Origin: Comamonas sp. JUb58 | Lineage (GTDB): Bacteria > Pseudomonadota > Gammaproteobacteria > Burkholderiales > Burkholderiaceae_C | Assembly (NCBI RefSeq): GCF_004364775.1 | Contig: NZ_SOAL01000023.1 | Location: 1 to 64,000 of the forward strand | Length of the DNA: 64,000 bases | Direction: 5' to 3' | Part shown: positions 8,898-17,756 of the stretch, in pieces | Numbering within the stretch: position 1 is the first letter of the stretch | How the letters are laid out: every line of letters starts with the position of its first letter | Made by a program: the position numbers and the translations under genes | The notes under the pieces: generated by a model | Databases searched by the model: none | Seen by the model: the letters and a program-made list of their open reading frames with translations, nothing else | Told to the model about the DNA's origin: nothing

Positions 8898-10607
8898 TCA
8901 GGCGGGCTGGGCCGCTTGCAGCGCCAGGCGCAGATCGACAATGCGGTTGAGTTGGGTGAGCACCTGCTCGTCATCCCAGGGGCGAAGACGCGAGCGCTCC
9001 AGGCGCGCTTGCTGCTCCTGCTTGAGCTTGGCGATGTCGGCCTCGCTGCTGCCTTCGGGCACCACCAGCGCAGCGGCGTCTTCAGTCGCCGTGGGCTCGG
9101 CGGGCACTGGCGCCCGTGGCGCGCGCCACAGCTGCGCAAAGCGCTCCAGGTCGCCCTCCTGCAGGCGGCGTGCGCAGGCCAGAATCGCATGGTCGGCCTG
9201 CCAGCTGTGCCAGTTGCCGGCAGGCTGGCGCGCCTGCAAGGTGCTGAGCAAGGCCTCCAGCAACCAGCGGGACATCGCAGGCGACAGCAAGGCGGTGCGC
9301 TCCATGCTCTCGTCAATGCGGTGGATGGCCTCGATGAAGGCGCTCTTGCCCAGCTTGGCCTGCAGCTGGGCCAGCCACTGGGTTTCGCGTTCTTCGGCGC
9401 TGAGTTCGGCCATCAGCAGCGGCAGCACATCGCTGCTGCGCGAGTCGCTCTCCATGCTCTGGATCAGCGGCAGCCAGCGCACATCGCGCTGCGCACGCAG
9501 CGCCGCGATCCAGCCCTGGCGCAGCGCGCTTTTCCAGTCGCTGCGGCGGCTCCATTCCCAGAGCTGCTCGGGCGTCTTTTCCAGATGGCGGTGCCAGAAA
9601 TCGAGGGGCGTGAGCTCTACCAGCTGCTGCAGCCACCAGGCGCGATGGCCCTTGATATAGGCGGGCGGCTGCAAAGTGACGCCGTCGCGCTCCCAGTCCT
9701 TGTGACCCTCTTGCGGCGGCTCGATCTGCCACTCGCCCTTGGCATCCTGGCTCAGCATGGCCTGCAGCGCGGCGCCCATGCGCTGGCTGTGCGGGCTGTG
9801 CGGCAGGCGTGCCAGCAGGCTGGCGGCCGACTCGCGCACTTCCTTGCTGCGGTCACCCAGCAGCTTTTCCAGCAAGGCCTCATCGTCTGCCGACAGGCCG
9901 CGCGCCAGGCTCTGCACCATGGGCGCACGCTCGCGGGCGCCCAGTTCCTTGAGGCTGGCCTCCAGCCGCGCGCGGGCGCCTGCCGGGTCGGTGGCGCGCT
10001 GCTGCTGCAGCAAGGCCACGCGCTGCTCCAGCGAGCCTTCCTGCCAGATCTGCTCGGCATCGGCCGTCTCTTGCACGCCATGCGCATAGGCCCACTGCGG
10101 GTTCTGTGCGGCCAGCCAGCGGCCGCGCTCGCCCAGCACCGGGGTCAGCCACTGGCGCAGTTCCACCGATTGGCGGCCCTGGTGCAGCGCATCCACCAGC
10201 AGCGCATAGGGCAGGCGCTGGCCGGCCGCATCGAGGCTGGCCAAGGCCAGTGCCAGCAGTTCGGGCGCATGGCCCTGCAGCACCTCGCCGAGCAGCCGCA
10301 ACAGCTGATCGCCCTGGGGCGCCGGGCGCGATTCAGCCGCCGGTGGCGGCAAGGCTGCGGCTAGCGCCGTCGCAGCGGGCGTTGCGGGGCGCCAACCGGC
10401 GCGCTCCAGCACCGCAGCCACAGCGGTGGCGCGCAGCAGCTGCACCGCCTTGCTGTCTGCCGGCAGCAGCAGCGCCGCCTGCAGCGCTTGCTGGCTGGCC
10501 GGCGCCGTGCGGTCGATGCCCTGGCTAAAGATGGCTGGCAGCGCCAGCCGCTCGGCACCCACCAGCGCCGATTGCTGCAACGCAGCCCAAAGATTTGCAT
10601 GGCTCAC
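8898..10607 (-). CDS. DUF5691 family protein
   Basis: A 569-residue protein whose N-terminus (W-x-x-L-x-x-x-A-L-V-G-A-E-R) and helical, Leu/Ala/Gln-rich body match what I know of DUF5691. The sequence looks like helical repeats of a HEAT type, for example E-V-R-E-S-A-A-S-L-L-A-R-L-P near the middle, which would suit a scaffold. No catalytic motif, signal peptide or membrane segment is recognised. Its ATG overlaps the stop of the SWIM gene by 4 bases. I do not recall a stand-alone DUF5691 gene in the E. coli yeh cluster, so this component may mark a bacterial variant of the system. Function unknown. Confidence 0.8.
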   Translation of the reverse strand: MSHANLWAALQQSALVGAERLALPAIFSQGIDRTAPASQQALQAALLLPADSKAVQLLRATAVAAVLERAGWRPATPAATALAAALPPPAAESRPAPQGDQLLRLLGEVLQGHAPELLALALASLDAAGQRLPYALLVDALHQGRQSVELRQWLTPVLGERGRWLAAQNPQWAYAHGVQETADAEQIWQEGSLEQRVALLQQQRATDPAGARARLEASLKELGARERAPMVQSLARGLSADDEALLEKLLGDRSKEVRESAASLLARLPHSPHSQRMGAALQAMLSQDAKGEWQIEPPQEGHKDWERDGVTLQPPAYIKGHRAWWLQQLVELTPLDFWHRHLEKTPEQLWEWSRRSDWKSALRQGWIAALRAQRDVRWLPLIQSMESDSRSSDVLPLLMAELSAEERETQWLAQLQAKLGKSAFIEAIHRIDESMERTALLSPAMSRWLLEALLSTLQARQPAGNWHSWQADHAILACARRLQEGDLERFAQLWRAPRAPVPAEPTATEDAAALVVPEGSSEADIAKLKQEQQARLERSRLRPWDDEQVLTQLNRIVDLRLALQAAQPA

Positions 10608-12016
10608 AGCACTTCACCCCGGTTCTGCCAGATGTTGGTCCAAGGCGCCTGGCCATCGCCCGCCTGCCAGGCACTGAGCAGGCGCCAGCGCCCTGACTGC
10701 TGGCCGCCTTCCCATTCGCCAAACAGCGCCATCGGAGAGCCACCACCCAGCGCCTGCAGTTGCCAGGCATGGTCATCGGCCACGGCCAGCGGCACCAGCG
10801 CGGCGGCCGCGTCCCCTTGCGGCCAGACGGCATACCACTGGCCCGCGCTGACCTGCAAACGCGCCTGGCCGCACCACAGCGGCTGCACCGCCTGCAGGGG
10901 GTTGGCGGCAATGCGCTGGCTCAGCTGCGCCAAGGCATCGCGCCATGCGGCCTCGCCCAAAGGGGCGCCGGCGCCGGGCGCCAGCAGTTCGATATCAGCA
11001 CCCGCAATGGCGCGCAGCGGCGCCTGGCCGGGGTAGAAATGCAGGCTGCCCCGGTAGCATTGCGCCGGCACCCAGGCGGTCTCAAAACCCCGGCCGCCTT
11101 GCGCATAATCCAGCAGCCAGGCGATGCGCCCGCTCTGCTGGCCTTGCAGCCATACGCGGCGCTCCAGCAAGCGGCCTTCGCGCTCGATCTGGCGCAGGCC
11201 TACGACCCGCCAGTCATCGGCCACCACCTGGCCGCGCGCCTGCACCTCGGCCTTGTCCATGGGCCAGCCCAGCGCGGCCATCACATCGGCACGGGTCTCG
11301 GCGCTCAGGGCATCGCGGCGTGCCACCGCATCGGCCAGCAACTGCCAGTGGCCCAGCTGCACCAGCAGGTCACGCGACCATTGCGGGTGGCTGTCCACCA
11401 GCTCCCAGGCCTCCTTGATGCGGGCGGCCATGCCGCTGGCCTGCGCATCGATCATGCGCGCGGCCATGGTGTTCCAGTGCTGGCGCGCCTGGTGGTCGCC
11501 CGAGAGGTTGGCCAGGCCGTTGCGCAGCATGTCCTGCATCCACAGCTGCAGCTCCTGCATGCCGGCGGCCACCTTGTCCCAGCGCTTGTCGTCGCGCTTG
11601 GCCTGTTGCTTGGCCATTACCTCGGGATCGGGCGGCGGCGCAGCAGCAATGGCGGCGGCCTTGGCTTCTTTTTTCTCGGCTTTTTCAGCGCGGCTGTCCA
11701 GCCAGGCGCTGACCCAGGCGGGCGGCTCGGCATTGTCAGCCACCTGGCCGGCAGCGCGCAGCAGCATCAGCGCCAGGCCATGTTTGCAGGGGAATTTGCG
11801 GCTCGGGCAAGAGCACTTGAAGGAGGGCCCGCTCAGATCAACCTGGGTCTGGTAGGGCTTGGAGCCGCTGCCCTGGCATTCGCCCCAGGCTGCCGTTTCG
11901 TTGCAGCCCAGGCTGGGCCATTTGCTGGGGTTCTTCAACCCTTGTGCCGCCTTGGTGGAAGAGGCATCCGGTGACAGCGCCACCACCTCGGCTTCGGTTG
12001 CTAAGACACGTGACAA
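10604..12016 (-). CDS. SWIM zinc-finger protein (YehQ-like)
   Basis: Translated from a TTG at 12016, the protein has 470 residues. The start is chosen because AAGGGGAGG lies just upstream and the following sequence, S-R-V-L-A-T-E-A-E-V-V-A-L-S-P-D, reads like the N-terminus of SWIM proteins; an ATG-started extension to 12130 would run through the promoter-like dyad. The zinc ligands C-x-C-x(6)-C-x-H appear in F-K-C-S-C-P-S-R-K-F-P-C-K-H-G (about residues 84-98). SWIM domains bind DNA or protein. A Lys/Ala/Glu-rich segment follows at about 125-160. It is the first gene of the operon and may act as its substrate-recognition or nucleic-acid-binding part. Role inferred. Confidence 0.86.
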   Translation of the reverse strand: MSRVLATEAEVVALSPDASSTKAAQGLKNPSKWPSLGCNETAAWGECQGSGSKPYQTQVDLSGPSFKCSCPSRKFPCKHGLALMLLRAAGQVADNAEPPAWVSAWLDSRAEKAEKKEAKAAAIAAAPPPDPEVMAKQQAKRDDKRWDKVAAGMQELQLWMQDMLRNGLANLSGDHQARQHWNTMAARMIDAQASGMAARIKEAWELVDSHPQWSRDLLVQLGHWQLLADAVARRDALSAETRADVMAALGWPMDKAEVQARGQVVADDWRVVGLRQIEREGRLLERRVWLQGQQSGRIAWLLDYAQGGRGFETAWVPAQCYRGSLHFYPGQAPLRAIAGADIELLAPGAGAPLGEAAWRDALAQLSQRIAANPLQAVQPLWCGQARLQVSAGQWYAVWPQGDAAAALVPLAVADDHAWQLQALGGGSPMALFGEWEGGQQSGRWRLLSAWQAGDGQAPWTNIWQNRGEVL

Positions 12017-12042
12017 ACCGCCTCCCCTTCCGTTCAATCTGT

Positions 12043-12071
12043 TAGTAATCCGCTTTATAGATTTATTACTA
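12043..12071 (-). promoter_or_regulatory. Candidate promoter of the SWIM-to-VWA operon, with a dyad around the -10
   Basis: On the minus strand a TATAAA -10-like hexamer (12059-12054) lies inside a perfect 7-bp inverted repeat, TAGTAAT (12043-12049) and ATTACTA (12065-12071). The -35 region is weak. It is about 35 bases upstream of the TTG start of the SWIM gene. The dyad spanning the -10 looks like a repressor or activator operator. Confidence 0.4.
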
Positions 12072-12143
12072 GCGGCATCGCACGATTGTAGGCAGGGTCC
12101 AAGACGAAATGATGCAAGACGGGCCTCCAACCCGCCTGGCGTC

Positions 12144-12431
12144 TCACTTTTTTACAGATTTGCGGCGTTCCCAAGCCAGCATCGTGAGGATGACGATGGC
12201 GGCGCTGAGCGAGATATGGCCGCACCAGGTGACCAGGCCCAGCGACCAGCCCTTGAGCCCGACTGCGATGGCCAGCGAGGCCAGCAACGCAAGCCAGCCG
12301 GCCAGGCGCAGGCCCCGGGTCTGGCCGGGTGGCAGCTCACGGCCAAACAGGTCGAGCTGGTGGCGGTCCATGGCCAGCGCCAGCAGTGCAAACGCCGGCA
12401 GCGATACCAGTTGAATGGCAAGGTGGTTCAT
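12144..12431 (-). CDS. DUF3325 small membrane protein of the iron-uptake locus
   Basis: A 95-residue protein with three hydrophobic segments (about 5-20, 42-60 and 66-86) and the sequence A-L-A-M-D-R-H-Q near residue 20, which I associate with DUF3325. Its start overlaps the PepSY gene stop by 4 bases. DUF3325, DUF3649 and PepSY-TM genes regularly cluster beside TonB-dependent siderophore receptors in Burkholderiales, suggesting a shared inner-membrane step of iron release or reduction. That role is inference from context. Confidence 0.8.
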   Translation of the reverse strand: MNHLAIQLVSLPAFALLALAMDRHQLDLFGRELPPGQTRGLRLAGWLALLASLAIAVGLKGWSLGLVTWCGHISLSAAIVILTMLAWERRKSVKK

Positions 12432-14140
12432 GGCCGGGCCTCCTGCAGATCGGACGCAATGGCAGCATTGGCAGCCACGGCGCCACTATCAGCAGCACGG
12501 GCGGCAGGCGCTTGCCGTGGCGCCGCCTGGCGCTGCGGCTTGAGCTTGGGCTTGTGGCGCCAGGTGCGCACCGCCAGCCAGGCATGCAGCGCGGCCAGCG
12601 CCAGCAAGGTCAGCTCCAGCCCGCTGAACACCCAGTCACCCTCGACCAAGCTGCGCCACAGCGGACGGTCAGTGGTCAGCACATTGAGGACCGGCAGCAA
12701 GGCCAGTGCCGCGCAACCGGCCCAGAGCAGCTCCACCCAGGCGCGTTTGGCTGGCCGCAGCATGGCCCAGACCAGGCTGGCACCCCAGAGGATGAAGAAC
12801 CAGTGGATCTCCCAGTCGCTGCGCTTTTCCATGCCCAGCGGCAACAGGCGGTTGGCCCAGAGCATGGCGGCCATGCCAATGCTGAGGCCGGCAATCGCAG
12901 CAATGTTCAGCCGCTCCACCAGCCAGAAGCCAAAGTAAGGCTTGTCCGGATTGGGCAACTTGGTGCGGCGCTTGACGGTCCACATCACCAGGCCGGTGCC
13001 GACCATGGCCGTGCCCGCCAGGCTGGTGAGGAAGTAGAGCCAGCGCACGGTGCTGTCGCCAAAGCGGCCCAGGTGCAGGGCATAGAGCACGCCCCGCGTC
13101 TCGGCCGCTGCGCCAACCTGATCCTTGACCTCCAGCAGCTTGCCGGTGCTGCCCTCGAACAGCATGTATTTGGGGCTGATCGACACGCGCTCGAAATCGC
13201 CATAGGTGACGATCACGCGCGCCGAGGCATCGCCGGCGTTGTTGACGGTGACGCGGCCAATGCGGTCCTCGCCCCAGCGCTGCTGGGCCTGGCGCACCAT
13301 GTCGCCCAAGGGGGCCAGCGGCGCGGCCACACCACTGGGCTTGCCTGCTGGGATGAACGAACTCAGCTCGCTTTGCATGGCCTGGCGCTCAGCCTGGGTC
13401 TTGAAGGCGGCGCTGCCGGCCCAGGGCATGGTCATGGCCATCAAGGTGACCAGGCCGGTATAGGTAATCATCGCGTGGAAAGGCAGCCCGAAGACCGACA
13501 GCGCATTGTGCGCATCCAGCCAGGAGCGCTGGCCCTTGCCCCAGCGGAAGGTGAAGAAGTCGACAAAGATCTTCTTGTGCGTGATCACGCCGCTGACAAT
13601 GGCCACCAGCATGAACATGGCGCAGAAACTGGCCAGCCAGCGGGCCCAGAGCACGGGCATGTAATGGAACTGGAAGTGGAAACGGTAGAAGAACTCACCG
13701 CCCACGGTCTCGCGGCCGGCTACCTTCTGGCCGGTCTGCGGATCGAACACCGCGCTGCCAAAGCCGCGCTCGCCCTTTTCGGGCTTGGCAATGCGCCAGA
13801 ACGCGCTCACGACGTTGTTGCGCGCATCGGGCATGCCCAGGCTCCACTGGTTGCTGCCAGGGGCCACTTGCTCCAGCACCTGCGCCACGCGCGGTGCCAC
13901 TTCGGCAGCATCGGGCACCACGGCCTGGTGGGCCAGCTCGGGCCGCATCCACTGCGAAATCTCTTCCTTGAAGTAGCTCACCGTGCCGGTGAGAAACATC
14001 GCATACAGAATCCAGCCCACCAGCAGCCCGGCCCAGATGTGCAGGTCGGACATGGTCTGGCGAATGCCGCGTACCGCTGGCTTGCTCGGTTTGCTATCTT
14101 TTTTATCAATGGCAGTCATGCCGGAGTCACTCCATTCCAT
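12428..14140 (-). CDS. PepSY-associated transmembrane protein
   Basis: A 570-residue inner-membrane protein. A cytoplasmic lead of about 28 residues is followed by a transmembrane segment at about 31-53 and a periplasmic PepSY-like region, then paired transmembrane segments around 195-220 and 245-275 and further ones towards the C-terminus. His-rich loops such as F-H-F-Q-F-H-Y and D-A-H-N-A-L-S-V resemble PepSY_TM proteins (PiuB-like), some of which are thought to reduce or release iron from siderophores at the inner membrane. It overlaps the upstream DUF3649 gene by 25 bases and the downstream DUF3325 gene by 4 bases, so the three are co-translated. Confidence 0.87.
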   Translation of the reverse strand: MEWSDSGMTAIDKKDSKPSKPAVRGIRQTMSDLHIWAGLLVGWILYAMFLTGTVSYFKEEISQWMRPELAHQAVVPDAAEVAPRVAQVLEQVAPGSNQWSLGMPDARNNVVSAFWRIAKPEKGERGFGSAVFDPQTGQKVAGRETVGGEFFYRFHFQFHYMPVLWARWLASFCAMFMLVAIVSGVITHKKIFVDFFTFRWGKGQRSWLDAHNALSVFGLPFHAMITYTGLVTLMAMTMPWAGSAAFKTQAERQAMQSELSSFIPAGKPSGVAAPLAPLGDMVRQAQQRWGEDRIGRVTVNNAGDASARVIVTYGDFERVSISPKYMLFEGSTGKLLEVKDQVGAAAETRGVLYALHLGRFGDSTVRWLYFLTSLAGTAMVGTGLVMWTVKRRTKLPNPDKPYFGFWLVERLNIAAIAGLSIGMAAMLWANRLLPLGMEKRSDWEIHWFFILWGASLVWAMLRPAKRAWVELLWAGCAALALLPVLNVLTTDRPLWRSLVEGDWVFSGLELTLLALAALHAWLAVRTWRHKPKLKPQRQAAPRQAPAARAADSGAVAANAAIASDLQEARP

Positions 14141-14442
14141 ACCGGCCAGGCGGCCAGCAGCAGCGGTACCGCGGCCAGCAGCAGCCCCACCCAGGCACGG
14201 GTGGCCGAACGCACCGCAAACACCCAGATCACCGCGCCGGTGTAGACCAGAAAGCTGGCCATGGTGCCGGCCAGCACGGCCTGGGGTTTGGCCATGGGCA
14301 AGGCCAGCACGGCCACGCTGGCCACGGCCGCCAGCGCGTAGCCGCCGCCAATGGCGGCGACGATGCGCGACAGCAGCGGGCCGACCTGGCAGGCCTTGGC
14401 CAGCGCGGCGCGCAAGGCGCCGCTCAGCACTTGGCTGGTCAT
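14116..14442 (-). CDS. DUF3649 small membrane protein
   Basis: A 108-residue protein with about three hydrophobic segments and a family-typical N-terminus including L-S-R-I-V-A-A-I-G-G-G-Y-A-L-A. The start overlaps the stop of the DUF4198 gene by 4 bases and the end overlaps the PepSY gene by 25 bases. The tight packing implies one operon with the receptor. It is expected to be an inner-membrane partner of the PepSY protein in iron handling; the precise function is unknown. Confidence 0.82.
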   Translation of the reverse strand: MTSQVLSGALRAALAKACQVGPLLSRIVAAIGGGYALAAVASVAVLALPMAKPQAVLAGTMASFLVYTGAVIWVFAVRSATRAWVGLLLAAVPLLLAAWPVWNGVTPA

Positions 14443-15167
14443 TTGGCCGGGTTGGGCGTTGCCACAGGGCCAGCAGCCACGGGAGCCACGCCTTCAGGCT
14501 TCACATAGGTAACCGAGGTCACATAGCTCACGCCGTCGTACTTTTCGCCAGCGCGTTCGCCGGGCGTGCGGTCGTTGTGCTTGATCTCGGCCACGTACTG
14601 GCCTTGCCATGGCAGGTCGAAATGCACCAGGCCTTGGGCATCGGTGTGGCCCTCTTTCATCCAGCCCGATTGGGTGACCACGGCGACCTGGGTCTTGGCC
14701 AGCGGCTGGCCCTTGAAGGTGGCCTTGAACTCACCGTCCTTGCCGGTCGGGGTCAGGTCCAGCGCCAGCTTGGGCTTTTGCGCGGCAAAGCCGGTGACCA
14801 GGCGTGCAGCGGGGTGGTACCAGTTGGTGACATCCTTGCCATCGCGCTTGAACTTGGACAGCGGGTAGTTGGCATCTTCAGCGACGATGGAGACACCGTC
14901 CTGGACGTTGAACGGCAAGGTGAAGCCATTGGCGGTCTTGTTGCCGGCAGCGGCCTTTTCCTCGCCCTTGGCGTTGATCAGCACGCCCTGGGGCTTGCCA
15001 AAGTGGTCCAGCAGGCCGGGGGATGCTTCGCGCAGGTTGTCGCCAAACTCGCCAAAGCGCAGCACCACCGCATGGTCTGCACCGGCAGGCTCCAGCCAGA
15101 TCTGGTGGGCTTGGGCGGACATGGCCAGCACGGCCAGGCTCAGGGCAGACAGGGATTTCTTCAACAT
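14439..15167 (-). CDS. DUF4198 periplasmic protein of the iron/metal-uptake locus
   Basis: A 242-residue protein with a classical signal peptide (basic M-L-K-K, hydrophobic core, probable cleavage after S-A-Q-A near residue 20) followed by H-Q-I-W-L-E-P, the usual mature start of DUF4198 proteins. These are periplasmic beta-rich proteins often encoded with metal transport genes. A strong GGAGAG ribosome site precedes the ATG. The C-terminal tail is Pro/Ala-rich. It follows the TonB-dependent receptor after 117 bases and leads the overlapping run of small membrane genes. It may bind or relay the ligand. Confidence 0.83.
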   Translation of the reverse strand: MLKKSLSALSLAVLAMSAQAHQIWLEPAGADHAVVLRFGEFGDNLREASPGLLDHFGKPQGVLINAKGEEKAAAGNKTANGFTLPFNVQDGVSIVAEDANYPLSKFKRDGKDVTNWYHPAARLVTGFAAQKPKLALDLTPTGKDGEFKATFKGQPLAKTQVAVVTQSGWMKEGHTDAQGLVHFDLPWQGQYVAEIKHNDRTPGERAGEKYDGVSYVTSVTYVKPEGVAPVAAGPVATPNPAK

Positions 15168-15284
15168 ATGCTCTCTCTCCTTTTTTGATAAACATGCTGC
15201 CGGCGCCTTGCGCGCTCCCGCAGCCCACTCCCCAGAACCGGTGGGCGGTCTCTACGCAGCTGCGCGGAAACCACCCTTAGGTTC

Positions 15285-17630
15285 TCAAAAATCAACCGTT
15301 GCCGACAGCACCACGGTACGCGGTGCGCTCAAGGTCAGGTAGTTATTGCCACTGATCAACCAGACGTTCTTGCCCGTCAGGTTCTCGACATTGGCACGCA
15401 GCACCACGGCCTTGCCGCTGACCAGGGTGCGGTAGCGCGCGCCCACGTCAAAGCGGGTCCAGCCCGAGAGCTTGAGGGTGTTGGCATTGCTGGCCCAGGC
15501 CGAGCCGGTGTGGATCATGCGGCCGTTGACGGACAGGCCCTGCACGCCGGGTACATCCCAGTCGGCGCCCAGGTTGGCATTGATCTTGGGCACGCCGTAG
15601 GCATCGTTGCCCTGGTACTGTGCCGCCTTGGTGACCTTGGCGCGGTTGAAGGTGAGGCCACCCATCAAACGCAGACCGCGCTGCAGCTCGCCATAGGCGG
15701 CCAGCTCCAGGCCCCGGTTGCGCTGCTCACCATCAAAGCTGTAGATGTTGGTGGTCGGGTCGGTCATGCTGTTGGGGCGGCTGATCTGGAACAGGCTGGC
15801 CGTCGTCATGAAGCTGCCCCAATCCACCTTCACCCCCGCTTCGTACTGCTTGGATTTGAATGGTGGAAACACCTCACCGGCATTGACCGCCGTGTTGGGT
15901 GCCGTGGCACCGCGCGACAGGCCAGCCGTGTAGTTGCCGTAGACGGAGACCTGGTCATTGGCCTTGACCACCAGACCGACCAGCGGCGTGGTCGCGCTCT
16001 TGGCGTAGCTGCTGGTCTGCGCGCCGGTAGCGGTGCTGAAGTTGCGCAGGTCCACGGTCTGGCGGCGCAGGCCCAGGGTCAGCAGCAGGCGGTCATCGGC
16101 CAGTGCCAGGGTGTCCGTCACCGCGATGCCATAGTTGTGCGCCTTGGAGGCCTTGTTGGGCTCGGTGCGCGCGCCTTCGACTGGTGGCAGCGGCGCGGGG
16201 TTGTAGATGTTCGATGGCGAGGTGGTCAGGCCGGCCACATAGGCGTTGCCGGATTCCTGGCGCAGGTCGGAGGCGCTGACCACCAACGAGTGCTGGATAC
16301 CGGCAGTGGCGAACTTGGCACGCAGGCCCAGATCGGCGCTGCTGGTCTCGGTGTAGGAGTCATAGAAGCTGCTGCGCACGGTGAAGTCGCCTGCCGCATT
16401 CATCGACGTGGTCGTGGTCGGGAAAATCTGCTGGGCCTTGCCCTTGCGGTAGCCGATGCCGGCAAAGGCTGTGACCTGGTCGTTCAGATCAAATTCGAGG
16501 CGCGAGGCGATGACCTTGTCGTCCAGCGACAGATCGGTATCGGGGAACCAGTTGCTGCGCGAATTGGGCGGCTTGGGCAAGGACGTCAGCGCCGGGTTGA
16601 AGCCGATCTGCGGGCGGAAGTCTTCCATCTCTTCGCGCTGCGCATAGGCATCGAGCGACCAGCGCAGATTGCTGCCCCGGTAGTCGACCGCGATTGCGCC
16701 CACGCCCAGCTTCTGGTCGCCACCACGGATGCTGGCCTCGCCACCGCGCGCTGCGCCATTGACGCGCACGCCCCATTCCTTGTTCTCGCCAAAGCGGCGC
16801 GAGATATCGACACTGGTGCCGAATTGCGCACGGCCCAGGTACTGCAGGCCCACGCGGTTCAGCGGCTCATCGCCTGCACGCTTGGTCTGCACATTGATGG
16901 CGCCGCCAATGCTGCCGCCCGGCGGCATGCCGCCCACCATCGCGCCTGGGCCCTTGAGCAGCTCGGCACGCTCCAGAATCTCGGCTGGCACCCGGCTGGC
17001 CGAGGTCAGGCCATAGAGGCCGTTGAGGCCCACATCGCCACCGCTGATGCCAAAGCCGCGCACCTGGATGTCTTCGCTGAAGCCCTGCGAGGCGGTGGTC
17101 AGGCGCACCGAGGCGTCGTTGGCCAGCACCTCGCCCAAGGTGCGTGCCTGCTGGTCGGCCACCGCTTCAGCGGTGTAGGCCACGGTGGAAAACGGCGTGT
17201 CCATCACATCCTGGTCGCCCAGCATGCCAATGCGGCTGCCGCGTGCCTGCTTGCCACCGGCATAGGCCTCGGGGCGGTCGCCGGCGCGCGTCGCGGGGGC
17301 CGTCACCACCACCGGGTTCAGCGCCACTTCGCCAGCGGTCTGGCCGTTGTCGATGACCAGGGTGGTGCCTTCGATGCGGGCCACCAGGTTGGTGTTGCGC
17401 AGCAGCTGGCGCACGGCGTCCTGGGCGCTCATGCTGCCCTTGACGGCAGCGCCGGGGCGGCCTTGTACCAGCGCTGGTGGCGCCATCAGTTGCAGGCCGG
17501 CCTGGCGGGCCAGCTGGGCCAGCGCGCTGTCGAGCGGCTGGGCGGAAATATCAAAATCAGCAGCAGAGGCTGCGCCGGCCAGGGCGGCAATGGCCAGGGC
17601 GATCAGGTGGCGTTTGCAGGGGTGCGACAT
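15285..17630 (-). CDS. TonB-dependent siderophore receptor with N-terminal STN signalling domain
   Basis: With the start at 17630 (M-S-H-P-C-K-R), the receptor has 781 residues and a signal peptide ending near A-A-S-A-A. An STN/secretin-like domain (about 25-95, F-D-I-S-A-Q-P-L-D-S-A-L) follows, then a plug (about 130-240, with D-T-P-F-S-T-V and L-x-E-V-L-A-N-D-A-S-V-R) and a beta-barrel ending in V-D-F, the usual outer-membrane aromatic end. An earlier in-frame ATG at 17651 is possible. The STN domain is the mark of receptors that signal to a FecR-type anti-sigma, here carried by the upstream sigma/FecR hybrid. The ligand is probably a ferric siderophore; its identity cannot be read from the sequence. 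Confidence 0.92.
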   Translation of the reverse strand: MSHPCKRHLIALAIAALAGAASAADFDISAQPLDSALAQLARQAGLQLMAPPALVQGRPGAAVKGSMSAQDAVRQLLRNTNLVARIEGTTLVIDNGQTAGEVALNPVVVTAPATRAGDRPEAYAGGKQARGSRIGMLGDQDVMDTPFSTVAYTAEAVADQQARTLGEVLANDASVRLTTASQGFSEDIQVRGFGISGGDVGLNGLYGLTSASRVPAEILERAELLKGPGAMVGGMPPGGSIGGAINVQTKRAGDEPLNRVGLQYLGRAQFGTSVDISRRFGENKEWGVRVNGAARGGEASIRGGDQKLGVGAIAVDYRGSNLRWSLDAYAQREEMEDFRPQIGFNPALTSLPKPPNSRSNWFPDTDLSLDDKVIASRLEFDLNDQVTAFAGIGYRKGKAQQIFPTTTTSMNAAGDFTVRSSFYDSYTETSSADLGLRAKFATAGIQHSLVVSASDLRQESGNAYVAGLTTSPSNIYNPAPLPPVEGARTEPNKASKAHNYGIAVTDTLALADDRLLLTLGLRRQTVDLRNFSTATGAQTSSYAKSATTPLVGLVVKANDQVSVYGNYTAGLSRGATAPNTAVNAGEVFPPFKSKQYEAGVKVDWGSFMTTASLFQISRPNSMTDPTTNIYSFDGEQRNRGLELAAYGELQRGLRLMGGLTFNRAKVTKAAQYQGNDAYGVPKINANLGADWDVPGVQGLSVNGRMIHTGSAWASNANTLKLSGWTRFDVGARYRTLVSGKAVVLRANVENLTGKNVWLISGNNYLTLSAPRTVVLSATVDF

Positions 17631-17756
17631 ATCGTTGGGTACTTTCCTCATGTGGTTCACAAGAGGTAATACGAACGAGACGCAGTTTTCCCTCAACAAC
17701 AGCGCAAGTATTTTTAAATGGCCGGTCAGCGGCCCATAGTGCATGCGCGCCATCGC

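Noticed and set aside
7772-9316. An N-terminally extended MoxR ATPase start at 9316
   Set aside because: The extra 154 residues overlap the DUF5691 gene and are not AAA-like; the ATG at 8854 begins the family sequence.
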